64,000 nt of DNA from Chionoecetes opilio (GCA_016584305.1 JACEEZ010026192.1:1-64000); one strand, 5' to 3'; numbered from the stretch's first letter, positions 30,790-42,306 are shown. Program-made: numbers and translations. Notes: a model not told the origin generated them from the sequence alone.

Positions 30790-31960
30790 TTATTCAAACT
30801 TTTCTTCAAAAACATTGCTTGCGCCCCTCACCCCCACCACAAGCAAAACCCCACACACGCCACTCCCTCCTCACGGTTTCGGATATCCGGGAAAGCCCCT
30901 CACCACCACCACAACACAACCCACAACAGCCATCCCTCCTCACGGGTGTGTCTGGATTGCCGGGGAACTCGAGTCTTGTGGGAAAAAAACACTTGCCGAA
31001 AATTCCACTTGTACTTCCTCCACCATGTGGAGACATGTTTTGGTGAAGAGGCTTTCTGGTAAATGTTTTTTTTCACCCTGACCTCAAAGTTTCTCTCCCC
31101 AGTGGGGGTGACGTGTTTTGGTTTAAGATCGCCCTTCGGGGAAAACGTTTCCCACCTCCTGACATTAAAATTTTCTCTCACCAGTGTGGTGGCATTGCTG
31201 TTAAATCCCTTTTTCGGGGTAAATGTTTTCCTACACCCCTGACACTCAAAGTTTCTCTCACCAGTGGGGTGAGCATGTGATTGTTAGATCGCTTTCGGGG
31301 TAAATGTTTTACCACACTCCTGAACTAAAATTTTCTCTCACGTGTGGGTGAGCATGTGTGTTTTAGACTGTTTTGCGGGAAAATGTTTTCCTAACTCCTG
31401 ACCTAAAATTTTTCTTCACCGGTGGGTGAGCAGTGGCTTTTAAGACTGCTCTTGTGGGCAAAGTTTTCCTAAAATCCTGACACTCAAAGTTTCTCTCACC
31501 AGTGTGGGTGACTGTGTCTTTAAAGCGCTCTTCTGGCAAATGTTTTCCTACACCCCGACACTAAAATTTTTCTCTCACCATGTGGGTGCCAGGGGGCCCC
31601 TAAGAACATTTTTCGATGAACCTTTCCCCACAGTGGTCAACCCTCACCCTTCTTGCGTGTAGGGGTGAGGATGTGTGTATAATGCCCCCTTTGCTGGGAC
31701 ATTTTTCCCACATCCCGAAAGTGTGGTCCTCACGCCCTCCATTGCACACTACTTCTGTCAGCCCCCTGTGGGGGAAGCAGGTCGGGAGGGCCTGCATCAG
31801 CTAGTCCCGCAGTAACCCCGGTGGGGCTGGGGTGAGCAGGCTGCCCGAAGGGGTGATCCGGCAACCTAACAGAAGGGGAAACACAGTGCAAGAGGAGTCC
31901 TGGGGGGGGGGGGTGCCTTTGGGCTTTTTCACCTCAGCACCTGAACATTGGTGGCCGTCA
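30790..31960 (-). pseudogene. C2H2 zinc-finger gene copy D, degenerate (minus)
   Basis: The reverse strand gives repeated TGERNFEV..., (E)CRKTF and THTGE remnants at 84-bp spacing (31030-31600). A last finger like CGKCFFPTRLEFPGNPDTP (about 30930-31000) may be present twice. The leader sequence (CCTCAGCACCTGAACATTGGTGG, reversed) reaches about 31960. Frames shift roughly every 50-80 bases, mostly at homopolymers. It is either an old pseudogene or very poor consensus of a fourth copy. Confidence 0.75.
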
Positions 31961-32740
31961 CAAACATCCAGGTTGATTACAAGACATACCCTACTGTATT
32001 ACTTAACAACTGTCGGTGGGTTTCCCTTTCGTAATTTTTTGCAGCTACAAAGTTTGGGGAAACCCTTTTAGGCCCTGGCCATCCTAGGGGGCTGGCCAGG
32101 GGGCCTAAGGACAACAACAAACCTCCGTCATATTGCCTTCGTTGCACAAGAATTAATGATTTTAGTTTGTTGAATTTAAAAACCCTAAATTTTCTGTAAA
32201 AAGCAATGACGGGTCAAAGACAAAAGGGACTGGGGAGGGAATACCTGGTGTTTTTTTCCTATATTTGGGGGATGAGATTATCTTTGCACAGCAGTTGGCG
32301 CGTCCCCGGTGGGGTGGTGCGGCAACATGTTTCCCCGGGGTGGGTGGGGGGAACATGTGCCTAGGATGCACGTATACAACGGGAACACTTATAAAAACTA
32401 CTGGCCAGGCGGGGTATTCCTATAAAGCTAAAACCCACCACTGATCTATTTATAATTGCCCTTATGTAAATTTGGGAAGTACCTAACGACCGCTGGGCTG
32501 ACCAAGCGGAGTATCAGTTTGGTCTGGGGATACCCTCCCGACTGTGGCCTGTCGGAAAGGGGGACTCTAAGCCGTGTGGGTTTCCCCTGACAAGATCAAA
32601 ATATAATAAAAAATGAGTAAATTAATTCCCCCAATTGTGATTGTTTGCCTGTCAGAGCGTCTGTGAAAAGTTCTCCTGACGGGATTCTAGGGAAAATAGA
32701 GGGCCCCAATTGTGATTTTTAGCCTGTCAGTGCATCGTGA
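31961..32740. other. no gene seen
   Basis: Mixed G/C-run sequence with short ORFs only. CAATTGTGATT...GCCTGTCAG...GTGAAAAG is repeated at 32635-32675 and 32705-32745. Nothing else is assignable. Confidence 0.4.
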
Positions 32741-33065
32741 AAAGATTCGTTATATGGACGAGATTTCACGTCTTTTCAGAGACCCACTTTTTTTTTGGCC
32801 TACATAGGTGCTTTTTCTAAAGGGGCTTTTTTTATTTTGCGCAAAACCCAAAAAAAAAAAAAGAAAATTAAATCAACCAAACCCGGGGTTTTTCAGGGAA
32901 AACCCAACCTAACCTTTAACCACAAAATTACTTTTTTTTTTTTTTTTTTTTGGTTTGCCAAAAAAAAACAGCACCATTAAACAAGCACCTATTGTAGGGC
33001 CCAAGAAAAAATAGTTGCTGTCTCTGAAACGACCGCGAAAATCTCGTCCATTATAACCCAAGATT
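32741..33065. repeat. inverted TTGCGCAA / GACCGCGAA module pair
   Basis: GGACGAGATTTCACGTC..TTTTCAGAGACCCAC (32757-32790) with TTTTGCGCAA (32833-32842), and the reverse module GCACCTATTGTAGGGCCCAAG..CGACCGCGAAAATCTCGTCCATTATAAC (32985-33057), enclose a short CCTAACC tract. The same pair of modules occurs within every copy of the long inverted-repeat element and may be a small element of its own. Confidence 0.6.
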
Positions 33066-34340
33066 CTCCCGACGGGGGTTCATAAGGGGAAATAAGGCCC
33101 GGGGCATGAGGGCGTGTGGGCATCAGGTCCCCCCGGGACATGGCATGATCCCCTGCCCCCAGCCCCCACCAAGGCGTTCCACAGTGTCCCCCTAGTCATG
33201 AGGGCTGCATCCCCTTTTGGGGGTCCCCCTTTAAATAATCATCACCACGAAAGAAGTGAAAAGGGAAAGTGAAAGTCCCCGAGTGCTACATAGAGACGGC
33301 TTTGGGTGATGAGACCCCCAGCTACCATGCCACTGCTGCTTCCCCCCTCCTGCTCCATCATCCCCACCGTCACGTCAAAAAATTTATTTCGCGGGGCCTC
33401 ACGCTACCCTTATCTTACCCCTTACAAACAGCGCCACACCCCAGGGGGCCACGGGGGGCCTAAAGGTATTATAATTTTCCCGGAAACTAAGGCGCGTCGC
33501 GGCCCTTCAGGTGCTTCATAAGGAATCACTGTACGTCTGTTTGCTCCTCCCCCTTTTTCTTCCCTTTTTTTCTTGGACCTTTTTTTCTTATTATCGCTTT
33601 GAGGGCCCCTTTTCAAGCTCGAGGGGCGAACTTCATACTCTTCCTTCTTGCCTCCTCTGCCCTTTTTTTTCTGCCACTGTGGGGGGAGAAGGGCCAAAAG
33701 GGCATAAACATAGTTAATCCCTCCTATCACCTACCCTCCTAGAATCTTCTACCCCTTCCCACGCAAACTTTCCTCCCAACCTTCTAGTGAACGAAAAAAA
33801 AATTACGAAAAATTTTATACCATTGCGGGAGTTGTGGGTCGCAGTCAGGCTTTTTTCAACGGCTCTCCCTGAGGTTTCTTTTTGCTGTCTGGGTCTTTAA
33901 TTATTGTCTTCTTTATTTTTCTTATTAATTTTTTTCTTTTCTTCTTATTTTTTCTCTGGTCATCCAAAAAATGTTTATTGTTCTTTTTGCTTTTTCCACA
34001 TTCCCCTCTCCGAACAAATACTCCCCCACTATAGCCTCTTCCCCTCTAGGTAAGTTGTTGTAGCCTCTTCCTCCTCTAGGTAGGTTGTTGTAGCTCTCCG
34101 CCTCTAGTAATGGTGTAGCCTCTGCCTCCTCTAGTAGGTGTTGTAGCTCGTCCTCCTCTGTTTTTTGCGCTATCCCGATGCGTTTCGTTTCGTCGACTGT
34201 GTTCGTCGAACTTGCCATTGGTTGGACTGTTTGGTCAACTTCTAGGGTCATTTCGCCGAACATGTTCGATGAAATGGTTTTGTGACATTATACAAAATGT
34301 TGCACATTTCGTCCGAACATACTCTGGGGTCAAAATAAAT
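33066..34340. other. no recognised gene; 112-codon minus-strand ORF
   Basis: The only noteworthy frame is minus 33925-34263 (MFGEMTLEVDQTVQ..., with LLEEAEATPLLEAES and a duplicated YNNLPRG). It is acidic and Leu/Glu-rich and overlaps TAGGTAGGTTGTTGTAGCCTC-type direct repeats (34046-34145). No family is recognised, and repeats could create it. TTTCGTCGAAC-like motifs at 34180-34275 recur at 42236-42258. Confidence 0.3.
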
Positions 34341-34364
34341 TCTATACTTTTTCTTAAGTTCTAA

Positions 34365-34490
34365 ATAGTTTTTAGGTCCCCGTTCAGAGCTAGTGCAATT
34401 AGCTCTAGGATAGGAAGATCGCCACCCAGGGCAAACCCTGGGTATACAGCAACAAATACTCACATCTTTTTAGGTAACCATGCTACCTTA
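34365..34490. repeat. DIRS left inverted terminal repeat
   Basis: AGAGCTAGTGCA, AGGATAGGAAGATCGCCACC, AGGGCAAACCCTGGGTAT and GGTAACCATG match the reverse complement of 41660-41815 in the same order. Confidence 0.75.
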
Positions 34491-34940
34491 GATCTGAAAG
34501 AAACGACACACCGATACTAGGCCACGCGTGCCCATCCTGACCGAGGCCGAGCTGTCCGCAGCCGCTTCGGAGCCCTCATTCGTTACTTTTTGCCTTTCAT
34601 CGAGTCAACACCTCTGCGTCTCCTGTAAACCCTTGGTTGTGTTCTCTTCAGGCATATGGTAAGCACCTGCTGTTTTTTCGTGTTTTACGTGGGTGTGTGT
34701 AAAGTTTTTTTACCCATTTCATGCGTCGTAATCCCTTCTGTAAGGTTTTACGGGCATGAGTGTAAGTTTATTCTTCATCCCTGTCACGGGCCCAGCTGTG
34801 TAATAAATATATTTTTATATTCGACGGGTGTCTGTGTCTGTGGGGTTAAGCGACGCCCCAGGGGGCGCTGCTTTCACCCTTTCCTCACGCCTGGGCGATT
34901 ATTTCCCCGCCAGGGCGTTCGCCTGGCCTTACACTGGTCT

Positions 34941-35520
34941 GCCACGTGTAAGCTGAGATGGCGGATGGTTAGTAGTTCTCCAGCCACGCCCCCCCCCCCG
35001 CCCCGGACCCTCCCAAGGCTGGTGCGGGGGGTTTGGTGGTCCTTGGTTCTGCCACGTGTAAGCTGAGATGGGCGGATGGTTACGTATTTTCTCCCAGCCA
35101 CTCCCCCCCCCCCCCGCCCGAACCCTCCCAAGGGCCGGTGCGGGGTTTTTGGTGGTCCCTTGTCTGCCCGTGATCAGCTGGATGGGCGGATGGGTTACGT
35201 ACTTTTTCTCCCAGCCACGCCACCCCCCCGCCCGGACCCTCCTTAAAACAAGTGCTGGTGCTGGGGGGTTTTTGGATGGTCCCTGTCTCCACTTTAATGG
35301 ATATGTGTCAGGATGGTTCCGTTGTTCACCCAGCCCACGCCCCACCCCCCCCCCCCCGCCCGGACCCTCCCAAGGGCTGGTGCGGGGTTTGGTGGTCCTG
35401 GTCTGCCCACGTGTGCGCTGAGATGGGCGGATGGTTACGTCGCGCTTGCTTGGTGCCCAACTTCCCGCTCCCCCCGCCCGGACCCTCCCATGGCCGGGTA
35501 TGGAGTTGAGCGGTCCCCCT
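34941..35520. repeat. minisatellite, five ~115-bp units inside DIRS 5' region
   Basis: Units begin near 34941, 35051, 35166, 35286 and 35405. Each has CTGCCACGTGTAAGCTGAGA, TGGGCGGATGGTTACGT, a C-rich run and CGGACCCTCCCAAGG.TGGTGCGG. The long Pro-rich (plus) and Gly-rich (minus, 241 codons) ORFs over it are repeat translations. Confidence 0.85.
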
Positions 35521-35659
35521 GCTGCCAATGTCGACCCCCCCGCCTCACCCCCTCCCCCGGACCATCCACTTACCTTTGGTCGGGGCAGTGCGTGTGGCGC
35601 TGCAGGTGGGGGTTTGGGGGCGTTTCGTGTTGCGTCTAGTCCTTTCCCTCTCACGGTTT

Positions 35660-38500
35660 TACCTTCTTTTCAGCGGATCAATTGTGAGCCCAGTGCTGCT
35701 TCGTGTCTTTTATGCCCGTAGGCCCCACAAGTCTCTGCTCCTCGCACGCCCCGTCCTTCTGTCGGACCTTTTTTCGTCCCGCCGATTGACCCGGTATGCT
35801 GTGGATGGTTGCGGCTCATCCTCCCAGAAGGGGGATGGTGCACTGCTTTTACCGGCGAGGAGCCTATGCTTGCCTCAAGGATTGGTGGGTCGAAGGCTTT
35901 GAAGTCTCGCCAACGACGCAGCCACTTCCCGTCTGTCCTGGGCGGACCGTCTTTGGGTTCTCGGCTTGCCTCGCCAAGGTCGTCCATCCCCTCCTCTTCT
36001 CGCACCTCCGACCCCCTGCCTCTGCTTCCATGACTCGGCGTCTATCGTGCTGACTGTTGAGCCACATAAAAAAAAATATCTGGCGGTCTCCTCAGTCCCC
36101 TCCACACCATGACTCGCGACTCCCAGGTCGAGGACTTGCCGGCTGGGTCTGTGGCTCCTACGGCTGGGTCAGGCGTCTCCTGGTCCTTCCCCACCTTCAC
36201 CCCCTTTGCCTCCGGGTTGTCCGGATTGCTGACTTTCAGTGAACTCCCTTCATGGCAATAATGGAGGGCCACTTAACTTCTGGTTCCCATTCTCCGACAC
36301 CGAGGCGTCCGCAGGTCCCCCTTCGCCTGCTTCCCTCTCACCGGTGCCTCCTTCTGAGTCTGTGGTAAAGTCGAGGATGACCTACCTGGTGTGCTCCGAC
36401 GGGAAGAGGATGCTGCCCTACCCGTGCCCAAGCGACGACGGTTCGGGGACTTCCGCCCCCTGGCTTCGCTATCCGCCGGGCCCTTTCCTCCGCCTTTTCT
36501 TCTGAGGTGTCCTTCTAGGTGCTATATTCAGAATGCTCCGTCAAATCCGGCCGGTGGGAATTTTCCCCACCGGTCTTACTCCACTGGTCTTATCTACAGA
36601 ACTGCCCGACTGTGCTATATTTGACAGGTTGTACCAACACAAGCGAGCCCAAAGCGGCATCAGTTATCGTCGACTGTTTTATCCATATCTAATACATTTT
36701 ACTAGTGAAATTTATCATTCTGACATTAAAATAATAGCTAAGTTAGTGTCGCCCTTGTCTGAGCGTTTTGGGTGCAGAAAAATTGGCCTGAGTGATGCTG
36801 CGAGTACATTTGAACGGCCCGCCCCCACGCCTCCACACAATGGCCACCTCCGATTCTCCCCGCCACGCCGCCTGCTTCCTCACAAGTTTCACACACCTAT
36901 ATAAGGCCTCCTGGACCTGATTTTACCTTAATGAATGACACATGTGCATTCACAGTGTAATGGCTGTCAATCGCGGTTTTGTTGAAAACTCTCCTGTAAA
37001 TGGTCTGGGAAGAAATACGATGGAATAAGTGGAGAGCGGTGGAGGTGGGATGTGCAATTTGTCCGCCATCAGCTGACTCAAAACTCCACCCTGAGCTCAG
37101 GGGGGACGCATTGCGTCGTATTTTGATTTCTTGTATACCAAAAATCGATATACCACCGGGTGAGAAAAATTCTTGAATATGGCCCTAGGTGCACTTCCAC
37201 TCGTCCGCTGCGGAGTGCTTTGGGACTTTCCTTCCTTCTTCCTCCGTCCTGTTTACCTGGGCACCGATGCCACCGTCGATTGCTTGTAGACGGTTGACGG
37301 TCGGGCTTGTTGCCCATCGGTGCGTCTGGAGGACGGCTCTGGGGCCCAGTTTTCCGGACTTGGAGGTGCGTCGCTCCCGGGAGGACGGGGGACATAGTCC
37401 TACCTCTCCGCGGATTCCTTTCTCTCCGCCTGAACGCTTTCCTCGAAGCAGCCTGCGTTTCTTCGGCGGCCGCTTTGGATGCTCTGGCCTCCCTTACTCT
37501 GACTGAGCCTAGTTTGTTCAAGGGATGCTTCCCGTGCGTGGAGGGAAGCAGGATGCAAACAGGTGGCCTTTTCTCTCGGGGGCCAAGAACGGTTGCCCTG
37601 GATGAAGGCCGGCCTGGACCCTGCCGAAGTGTGGAGAGCGGGTACCAACCAGTGGTTGAACCGTGGTCCTTCTCCGTCCTGGCCCCGATCCACGTTCTCC
37701 GGCCTCTGGTGGCTTTCACGTGGTGATTGGCTGATTTCCTCCCGGGTTGGGTCCCCACGGCTTTCTGCCAAGGACCTCCCGTGGCGGGCGCAAACGCAAC
37801 CGGTGAAGAGAATTTTTCGCCGGGACTTCAGGAGCGGCAACACGCTTCCCTGTTGATCTCTTCTGTTTGCTTCTTCCGTCCAGCTGGCGAAGTGGCCTCT
37901 CCTCCTCGCCGGGTGGATCCACTTCCCTTTCCCCGGCCTTCCCGGTTCGGATGTCTATCGTGCTTGTCGACCCGCCCGTGATGCTTTTCGTCGCCTCCCT
38001 CCTCCCGACGGTCCGCCCTGCCTTGACAGGGCCGTCACTGCCCGCTTGGCATCTTCGGCGCGAGCCTTTCGGGGCTTGCCGGAGCTGACTCGACAGTAAA
38101 TTCTCTCGGATTAGTCCCTTCGAGTTCGAGGTCTTGTCGGAGCCGCTCCTTGCAGCAGTGTCTCGCATCAATCCCCCCCACGTCACTCTGGTGTCTACTC
38201 CGGCCGCCCAGACCGTCTCGGCCGGGGTGTTCCGGGAGGGGGTCCAGCAGTGTTTCGTCGGGGCTCTTCCTCGTCGGGATGGGCAGTCCATGAGTGCTCA
38301 CCCCGTGTGGATGGCCCTCCAGTATCCTCGTCGTCCCAGTCGGGGTGGGCCTTCCGGTTTCAGGGGCTCTGGGTCTGCGGGCCTTTCGCTCGGGCCCGCT
38401 ACTGTCCCACAAGCCTTCCTCCCAAGGGTCGTCTCTCGCTTCTGAGCCTCCCTTCCAGGGCCTCCTGTCCGGTTTTCGGGGCAGCCTGGCCGCAGAGAGG
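35660..38500 (+). pseudogene. DIRS ORF1 (gag-like), fragmented
   Basis: No single frame is open, but consecutive fragments are GC-rich and biased the same way as the downstream RT. Examples are SQVEDLPAGSVAPTAGSG (about 36115), LPKRRRFGDFRPLASLSAGP (about 36420), and a stretch before the RT with RLPP, VSHQ and RWA-type segments (37870-38450). Position between the leader repeat and the RT, and codon bias, support a gag-like structural protein. There is no conserved motif by which to prove it. Confidence 0.45.
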
Positions 38501-40230
38501 TTGGGCCAGCCAGGGTGGTCCTAAACGGTCTTTCTTGGCCTGGATTGCCCTACCGCCCCTTGTCGGCGACTCCTTCTTGGACGCCGGTCTCCACAGTGCT
38601 CGCGCCCACGGTGTCGGACATGCCTCCTCCGGGTAGTGGAGAGGCGCGGGGAAAGGTCTTCCTTTCCCAGCATTTTCATCGTACCCAAGAAGGACTCTTC
38701 GAAGGGGCGGCCTTATCTTGGCCCTCATCCGCCTAAACGGATTTGTGCAGCAACACCGTTTCCGTAGTCTGACGCTTGGCCCAATCCGCCTTCGGCTGAG
38801 GCAAGGGACTGGTGGCGTCCTCGATCTCAAGGACGCCTACTGGGCAGGTCCCCCATTCATCGCTCGGAACCGGCGCTTCCTGGCCTTCCAGGTGGATCGA
38901 CAACTTGGGCAGTTCACCAGACTGCCCTTCGCGGCCTCTCCACTCGTCTCCGAGGGTTTTTACAGGCGGCACACCAAGGTGGTGGCTCAGCGGATGGTGT
39001 TGCAGGGGTGAATTGGCCTCATGTATTTGGACGATTGGCTGGTGTCGCCCCGTCTCAGGAGGACACAGCGGTTCTGCATGCTGGACCGAGCCTTGGCGGT
39101 GGCGGGGGAGATGGGGTATCCTAGTCAACAAGGGAAAGTCCGTCCCTTACCCCTCTCCCCGCATTACTGGCTGGGCATGCAATGGTACTCCCGTTCGGCT
39201 GCGTCCGCATCTCGGGGGAAAATGTCGGCCAAGCTTCATCGCCTCTTCCCGGGCACTCGGTGTCGTTTTTTTGTCAGGATTCCTTGGGAGTCCCTTCTCG
39301 GCTCTCTCACTTTCGCCGCAGGAGTCACATCCCCTAGGCCGCCCTTCCGTCTCCGTCGTCCCTTTTCCGGTGGTGAACACAGCCGTTCTCGGTGCGGACC
39401 CCGACTTGCTCCGGCCGTCCCTCCCCTGGCCCTCCACTACTGACGAGTGGTTGGTGGAGGGGGCGGTTTCTCCGCGTGGACGGGGTGCTGCCTCCGCCCC
39501 CTACGGTCCTTCGTGATGGTCGGCTGCTCGACTGGCGGGTGGGCTACCAATCCTCCGACGGCCGGTAGGGTTGTTTCGGCGGGTGGTCCGGGGTGGATCG
39601 CAGACTCCACATCAACTCAAGAGCTGCTGGTCCCTCTTCTCTTCCTCTGATCGAACCGCGCTCCACAGAAGGGACGGCTCTCCTGCTTCGAGATGGACAA
39701 CATGGTCGCGTCCACTGTCTCGCGCCAAGGGGACCATCCAGATCCGCCTTTCTTTGTCCCCTTTCGGAGGCAGATCTTCGGCCTCGCGGGCCCGTTTTCC
39801 ACCTTCATCTGTCTGCAGGTTCCTCCGGAGTGAGAAATGTGTGGGCCGACGCCCTGTCCGCTTCCGGGCTCGTCGGTGGAGTGGCGCTTCGCCCGGAGCG
39901 GCTTTGCGGCTCTCGGTCGGAGGTGGACCTCTTCGCGGTCCAGCCGCTCTCCAACTACAGGCTTTTTGACGATGGTGACCGGACAGCTGTGGGAAGCCCG
40001 GACCGCCCTCACGGAAGACTGGAACAGGTTGCGCACATGTTTACCTGTTTCCGCCTGTTTCCGCCTGGTTTTTTTTACCAGTGTCCCTCCTGAAGGTGTG
40101 CACAAACTGCGTTCCTACAGGGGCAAGGTGACCATGGTGCTCCTCTCTGCGCCGGCGCAACCGTGGTGTCTCCGAACTGAAGGCCTGGTGTCCCTCCCGG
40201 TTCCTCTAGGGGCCCTCGCTTTGTGAAGGA
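38500..40230 (+). pseudogene. DIRS ORF2: reverse transcriptase and RNase H, frameshifted
   Basis: Motifs in order across three frames: VLAPTVSDM and FLS..F (about 38600-38680), LALIRLNGFVQ (38715-38750), VLDLKDAYW (about 38820), FLAFQVDRQL..FTRLPF (38880-38935), the catalytic MYLDDWLV with YLDD at 39024-39035, LGMQWYS (about 39170), then WESLLGSLTFAAGVTS (about 39290). RNase H follows: DGRLLDWRVGYQS-type segment (39510-39560), LHINSRELLVPLLFL (39600-39650), LLLRDGQHGRVHCL (about 39690), VRNVWADALSASGLV (about 39830), EVDLFAVQPLSNY (about 39930). Then EDWNRLRTCLPVSACF and KLRSYRGKVTMVLLSAP (40010-40150). These are the standard DIRS-type RT/RH signatures; the enzyme copies the element RNA and removes it from the hybrid. 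Confidence 0.85.
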
Positions 40231-40319
40231 GCTCCCGGCGCAGCTCTTTCCACCTTGAAGCTACACGCCCTGGATTTCTCCTTACCTCTCTCCGTCGGAC
40301 GGTCTCGACGCGGTAGCGA

Positions 40320-41310
40320 GGACATGTTGGCGGCTCTTCGCCCTTCCTCTACGAGACATATCAGTCCTCACTGAAGGCCTTCAGTCGTTCCTCAAACTCA
40401 ATCGGCCTCCGCGACGTCTCTGAATCGGTCCGTCTGGATTCCTCCCTTCCTGGCCCACGACCGGGCGGTCCTCCGCTACTCTCTCCACTCACCTAGCGGC
40501 CCTGGCTGACTCCCCTCAAATACGGTTGGGGTTTGGTCCTGGACCGGCGTTCTGTGACCCTGTTGAAGAGGGTTTTGTTCCCCAAAAACCCCCCTCAGCC
40601 TCCGTCCTGGTCCCTCTGGTCCCTGGAGAAGTTCTCCGGTTCCTGCATGGCGAACAGTTTTGTGGTCGGACGCTGCCGGGACCTCGCCTCACTTCAAGGC
40701 CCTTGTTCCTGTGGCCCTGGCTACGGGGTTCGGCTTCTCAGCTGAGGGGCGCTGACCCGTTTCCCCCATTGGACGACCTCTCGCGGGACGGCTCCGCTGT
40801 CCTCCCTCTCCCTCTCGCCAGGGGTGCTGGGTAAGACGGCGGCAGGACCCACCGTGCTCCACACCCGGTCCGTTCGTTCCGGCTTGGTCTGGTTGGGGCT
40901 ACCGCACACCCCTTGTGCCCTTTCGGTCGGCGCTCCGGTGTTACCTGATGCTTCCGAGCCCTGGGCGTGTGACCTGCAGTTCCGTTCCGCGATCCTGTCC
41001 ACTGGTCCGTCCCCTCACCACCAGGGTGATTTCCGGCCGCTCCGGGGGGTGCGTCATCCTGAGTCGGCGGATCCGGTCCCCCTCGCGCCCATGACGTCCT
41101 GGGTGGTTGGCTAGCGTCTCTGGCCTTCCTCGCACTCCATTCCTTGGAGAGGGTCGGGAAGGGGGGACAGTGGGAGTACGCCTCGTGCTTCGTGGCTCGT
41201 TACCCTGTCCCACTCGTCGTGGACTTCCCCTGTGTTGCCCTGTGACTCCCTCCGTCCGGAGGGGCGGGGTGGTGTACGCCGGGCCTCCATTTGACGTCTC
41301 CGCTTGATTC
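40320..41310 (+). pseudogene. DIRS ORF3: tyrosine recombinase, frameshifted
   Basis: Fragments in order: LKAFQSFLKLNRPP-like region (40370-40410), LKYGWGLVLDRRSVTLLKR (about 40520-40575), VLRFLHGEQF (40625-40660), a WPWLRGSASQLRGADPFPPL segment with the first catalytic Arg region (about 40715-40770), HPLCPVGAPVLPDASEPWACD (40905-40975), and a C-terminal VRGVRHPESADPVPLA...SLAFLHSIPWRG then VARYPVPLVVD (41090-41220). The Tyr codon in VARY is at 41201-41203 and is a candidate nucleophile. Integrase-type recombinases of DIRS elements insert the double-stranded circle. Exact R/H/R residues cannot be fixed without repairing the frame. Confidence 0.65.
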
Positions 41311-41404
41311 GGGTGGAGTATACTATTGGTATCGTTTTGGTTCTGTGTGCAGTTTGCTCATTTTGCCTCCCCGCGGGGGTCGTGGGCTTCTTGGCCCCGT
41401 CCTC

Positions 41405-41505
41405 CAATTGCAGGTAGCTTAGTGCCACTAGCTCTAGGTGACCTAAATGACGGCTTTGAAGTATGAAAAACCTATTTTTGGGTCCCCTGACAGAGCTAGT
41501 GCACG
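41405..41505. repeat. DIRS internal complementary region
   Basis: AGCTTAGTGCCACTAGCTCT is direct with the right end (41758 on). Then GACGGCTTTGAAGTATGAAAAACC..TTTTTGGGTCC..TGACAGAGCTAGTGCAC is the inverse of the right-terminal 41762-41815. This is the internal complementary region expected in DIRS elements next to the right terminal repeat, used to complete the ends during circle formation. Confidence 0.75.
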
Positions 41506-41659
41506 GCCTTCGGCCTCCACCCTCCTTCCCCGCCAGAGTTTGACGCCCCCGTCCCGGGATGATTTTGGATGGTTATGATGGCTCCGAGCCGGCTGGCGGA
41601 CAGCCGGCCTCGGTCAGATGGCACGGCGCTGCCAGACGTGTGTTTTCTTTTCAGTTTGC

Positions 41660-41815
41660 TTCTATGGTAAGCCTGGTATGTGTACCCAGATGTTGTTATT
41701 GTGTTGCCTGTAGGCCTATACCAGGGTTTTCCCTGGTGGCAATCTTTCCTATCCTATAGCTTAGTGCACTAGCTCTGTCAGGGACCCAAAAATAGGCTTT
41801 TCATACTTCAAAGCC
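41660..41815. repeat. DIRS right inverted terminal repeat
   Basis: GGTAAGCCTGGTATGTGTACCC through ACCAGGGTTTTCCCTGGTGG to GAGCTCTGTC.. and ACTTCAAAGCCGTC, inverted relative to 34365-34490. AAAACCCTGG/CCAGGG forms a small hairpin within the repeat. Confidence 0.75.
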
Positions 41816-41924
41816 GTCAATCTCGTACCAGAATCCCCGCGACTTCCGGGTTGTACAAATAGAGGAAGTTAGTTAAGCTAAACACCGTGCCCTTTAACTC
41901 TTTCTGAATGTCTGCCCCCCCCAT

Positions 41925-42056
41925 ATGAATGTGATGCAGAGAGAGGAAGGAGGGGAAAAAGAAATTCCTAGTTTTGCTTCCCCCTTTTGCTTCTCTCCCA
42001 CAGATTACATGTGTGGGAGAACGCCGGACCAAAGGCTTCACTGACAGCATCCACTG
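41925..42056 (+). repeat. LINE-associated fragment (copy of 18917-19062)
   Basis: GTGATGCAGAGAGAGGAAGG, CCTAGTTTTGCTTCCCCCTT and ACATGTGTGGGAGAACGCCGG match the start of the LINE C-terminal fragment at 18917. It is followed by TCAAGATCAAGATCAAGATC (42068-42088). Confidence 0.6.
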
Positions 42057-42095
42057 GGTGACTCCCAAATCAAGATCAAGATCAAGATCCTCTAC

Positions 42096-42220
42096 TTTTT
42101 GGATTATATGTTGAGGAAATGGCAGTGAGAATGAAGCGTACAGGTCTGGGTGTGAAAATTGGAGATGAAGTGTTGAGTGTACTGCTGATGTATGCAGATG
42201 ATGTGGTGATCCTAAAGTGC
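42096..42220 (+). pseudogene. LINE reverse transcriptase fragment with YADD
   Basis: One open frame reads LFGLYVEEMAVRMKRTG, LGVKIGDEVLSVLLMYADDV and VILK. This is the RT palm with the catalytic YADD, about 40 residues long and truncated on both sides. It ends in TCACACGAGGCG. Confidence 0.75.
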
Positions 42221-42266
42221 GGGTATCACACGAGGCGTTTCGTCGGACTGTTTCGTCGAACCAATC

Positions 42267-42306
42267 AAACGTCTAAGACGAATCCTAAATCTTTATAAGT
42301 ATGGGC
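42267..42306. mobile_element. solo right terminus of the inverted-repeat family
   Basis: GTCTAAGACGAATCC..AAATCTTTATAAGTATGGGC, abutting copy IV across CCAGG (42307-42311), so two termini meet back to back. Confidence 0.75.

Larger units (their letters stand above)
34345..41820 (+). mobile_element. DIRS-like tyrosine-recombinase retrotransposon
   Basis: A 7.5-kb element with (in order) a left inverted terminal repeat, a minisatellite, gag-like ORF, reverse transcriptase with YLDD, RNase H, DIRS-type extension, tyrosine recombinase, an internal complementary region and a right inverted terminal repeat. Absence of integrase and protease, no long terminal direct repeats, and the inverted ends plus internal complementary region fit the DIRS1-like group, which integrates by a recombinase from a circular intermediate. 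All ORFs are broken by frameshifts of one or two bases while the protein order is intact, so it is either recently dead or under-corrected. GC content is far above the AT-rich neighbours. Confidence 0.85.

Noticed and set aside
34929..35654. 241-codon Gly/Pro-rich minus ORF
   Set aside because: Translation of the 115-bp minisatellite; the unit lengths and C runs make all frames open by chance.
37078..37758. 226-codon minus ORF inside the DIRS element
   Set aside because: GC-rich antisense shadow of the gag-like region; no motif, and the element's other proteins read plus.
40320..41310. Prophage or bacterial integrase
   Set aside because: Recombinase follows a DIRS-type RT and RNase H with inverted ends; the context is a eukaryotic retrotransposon.
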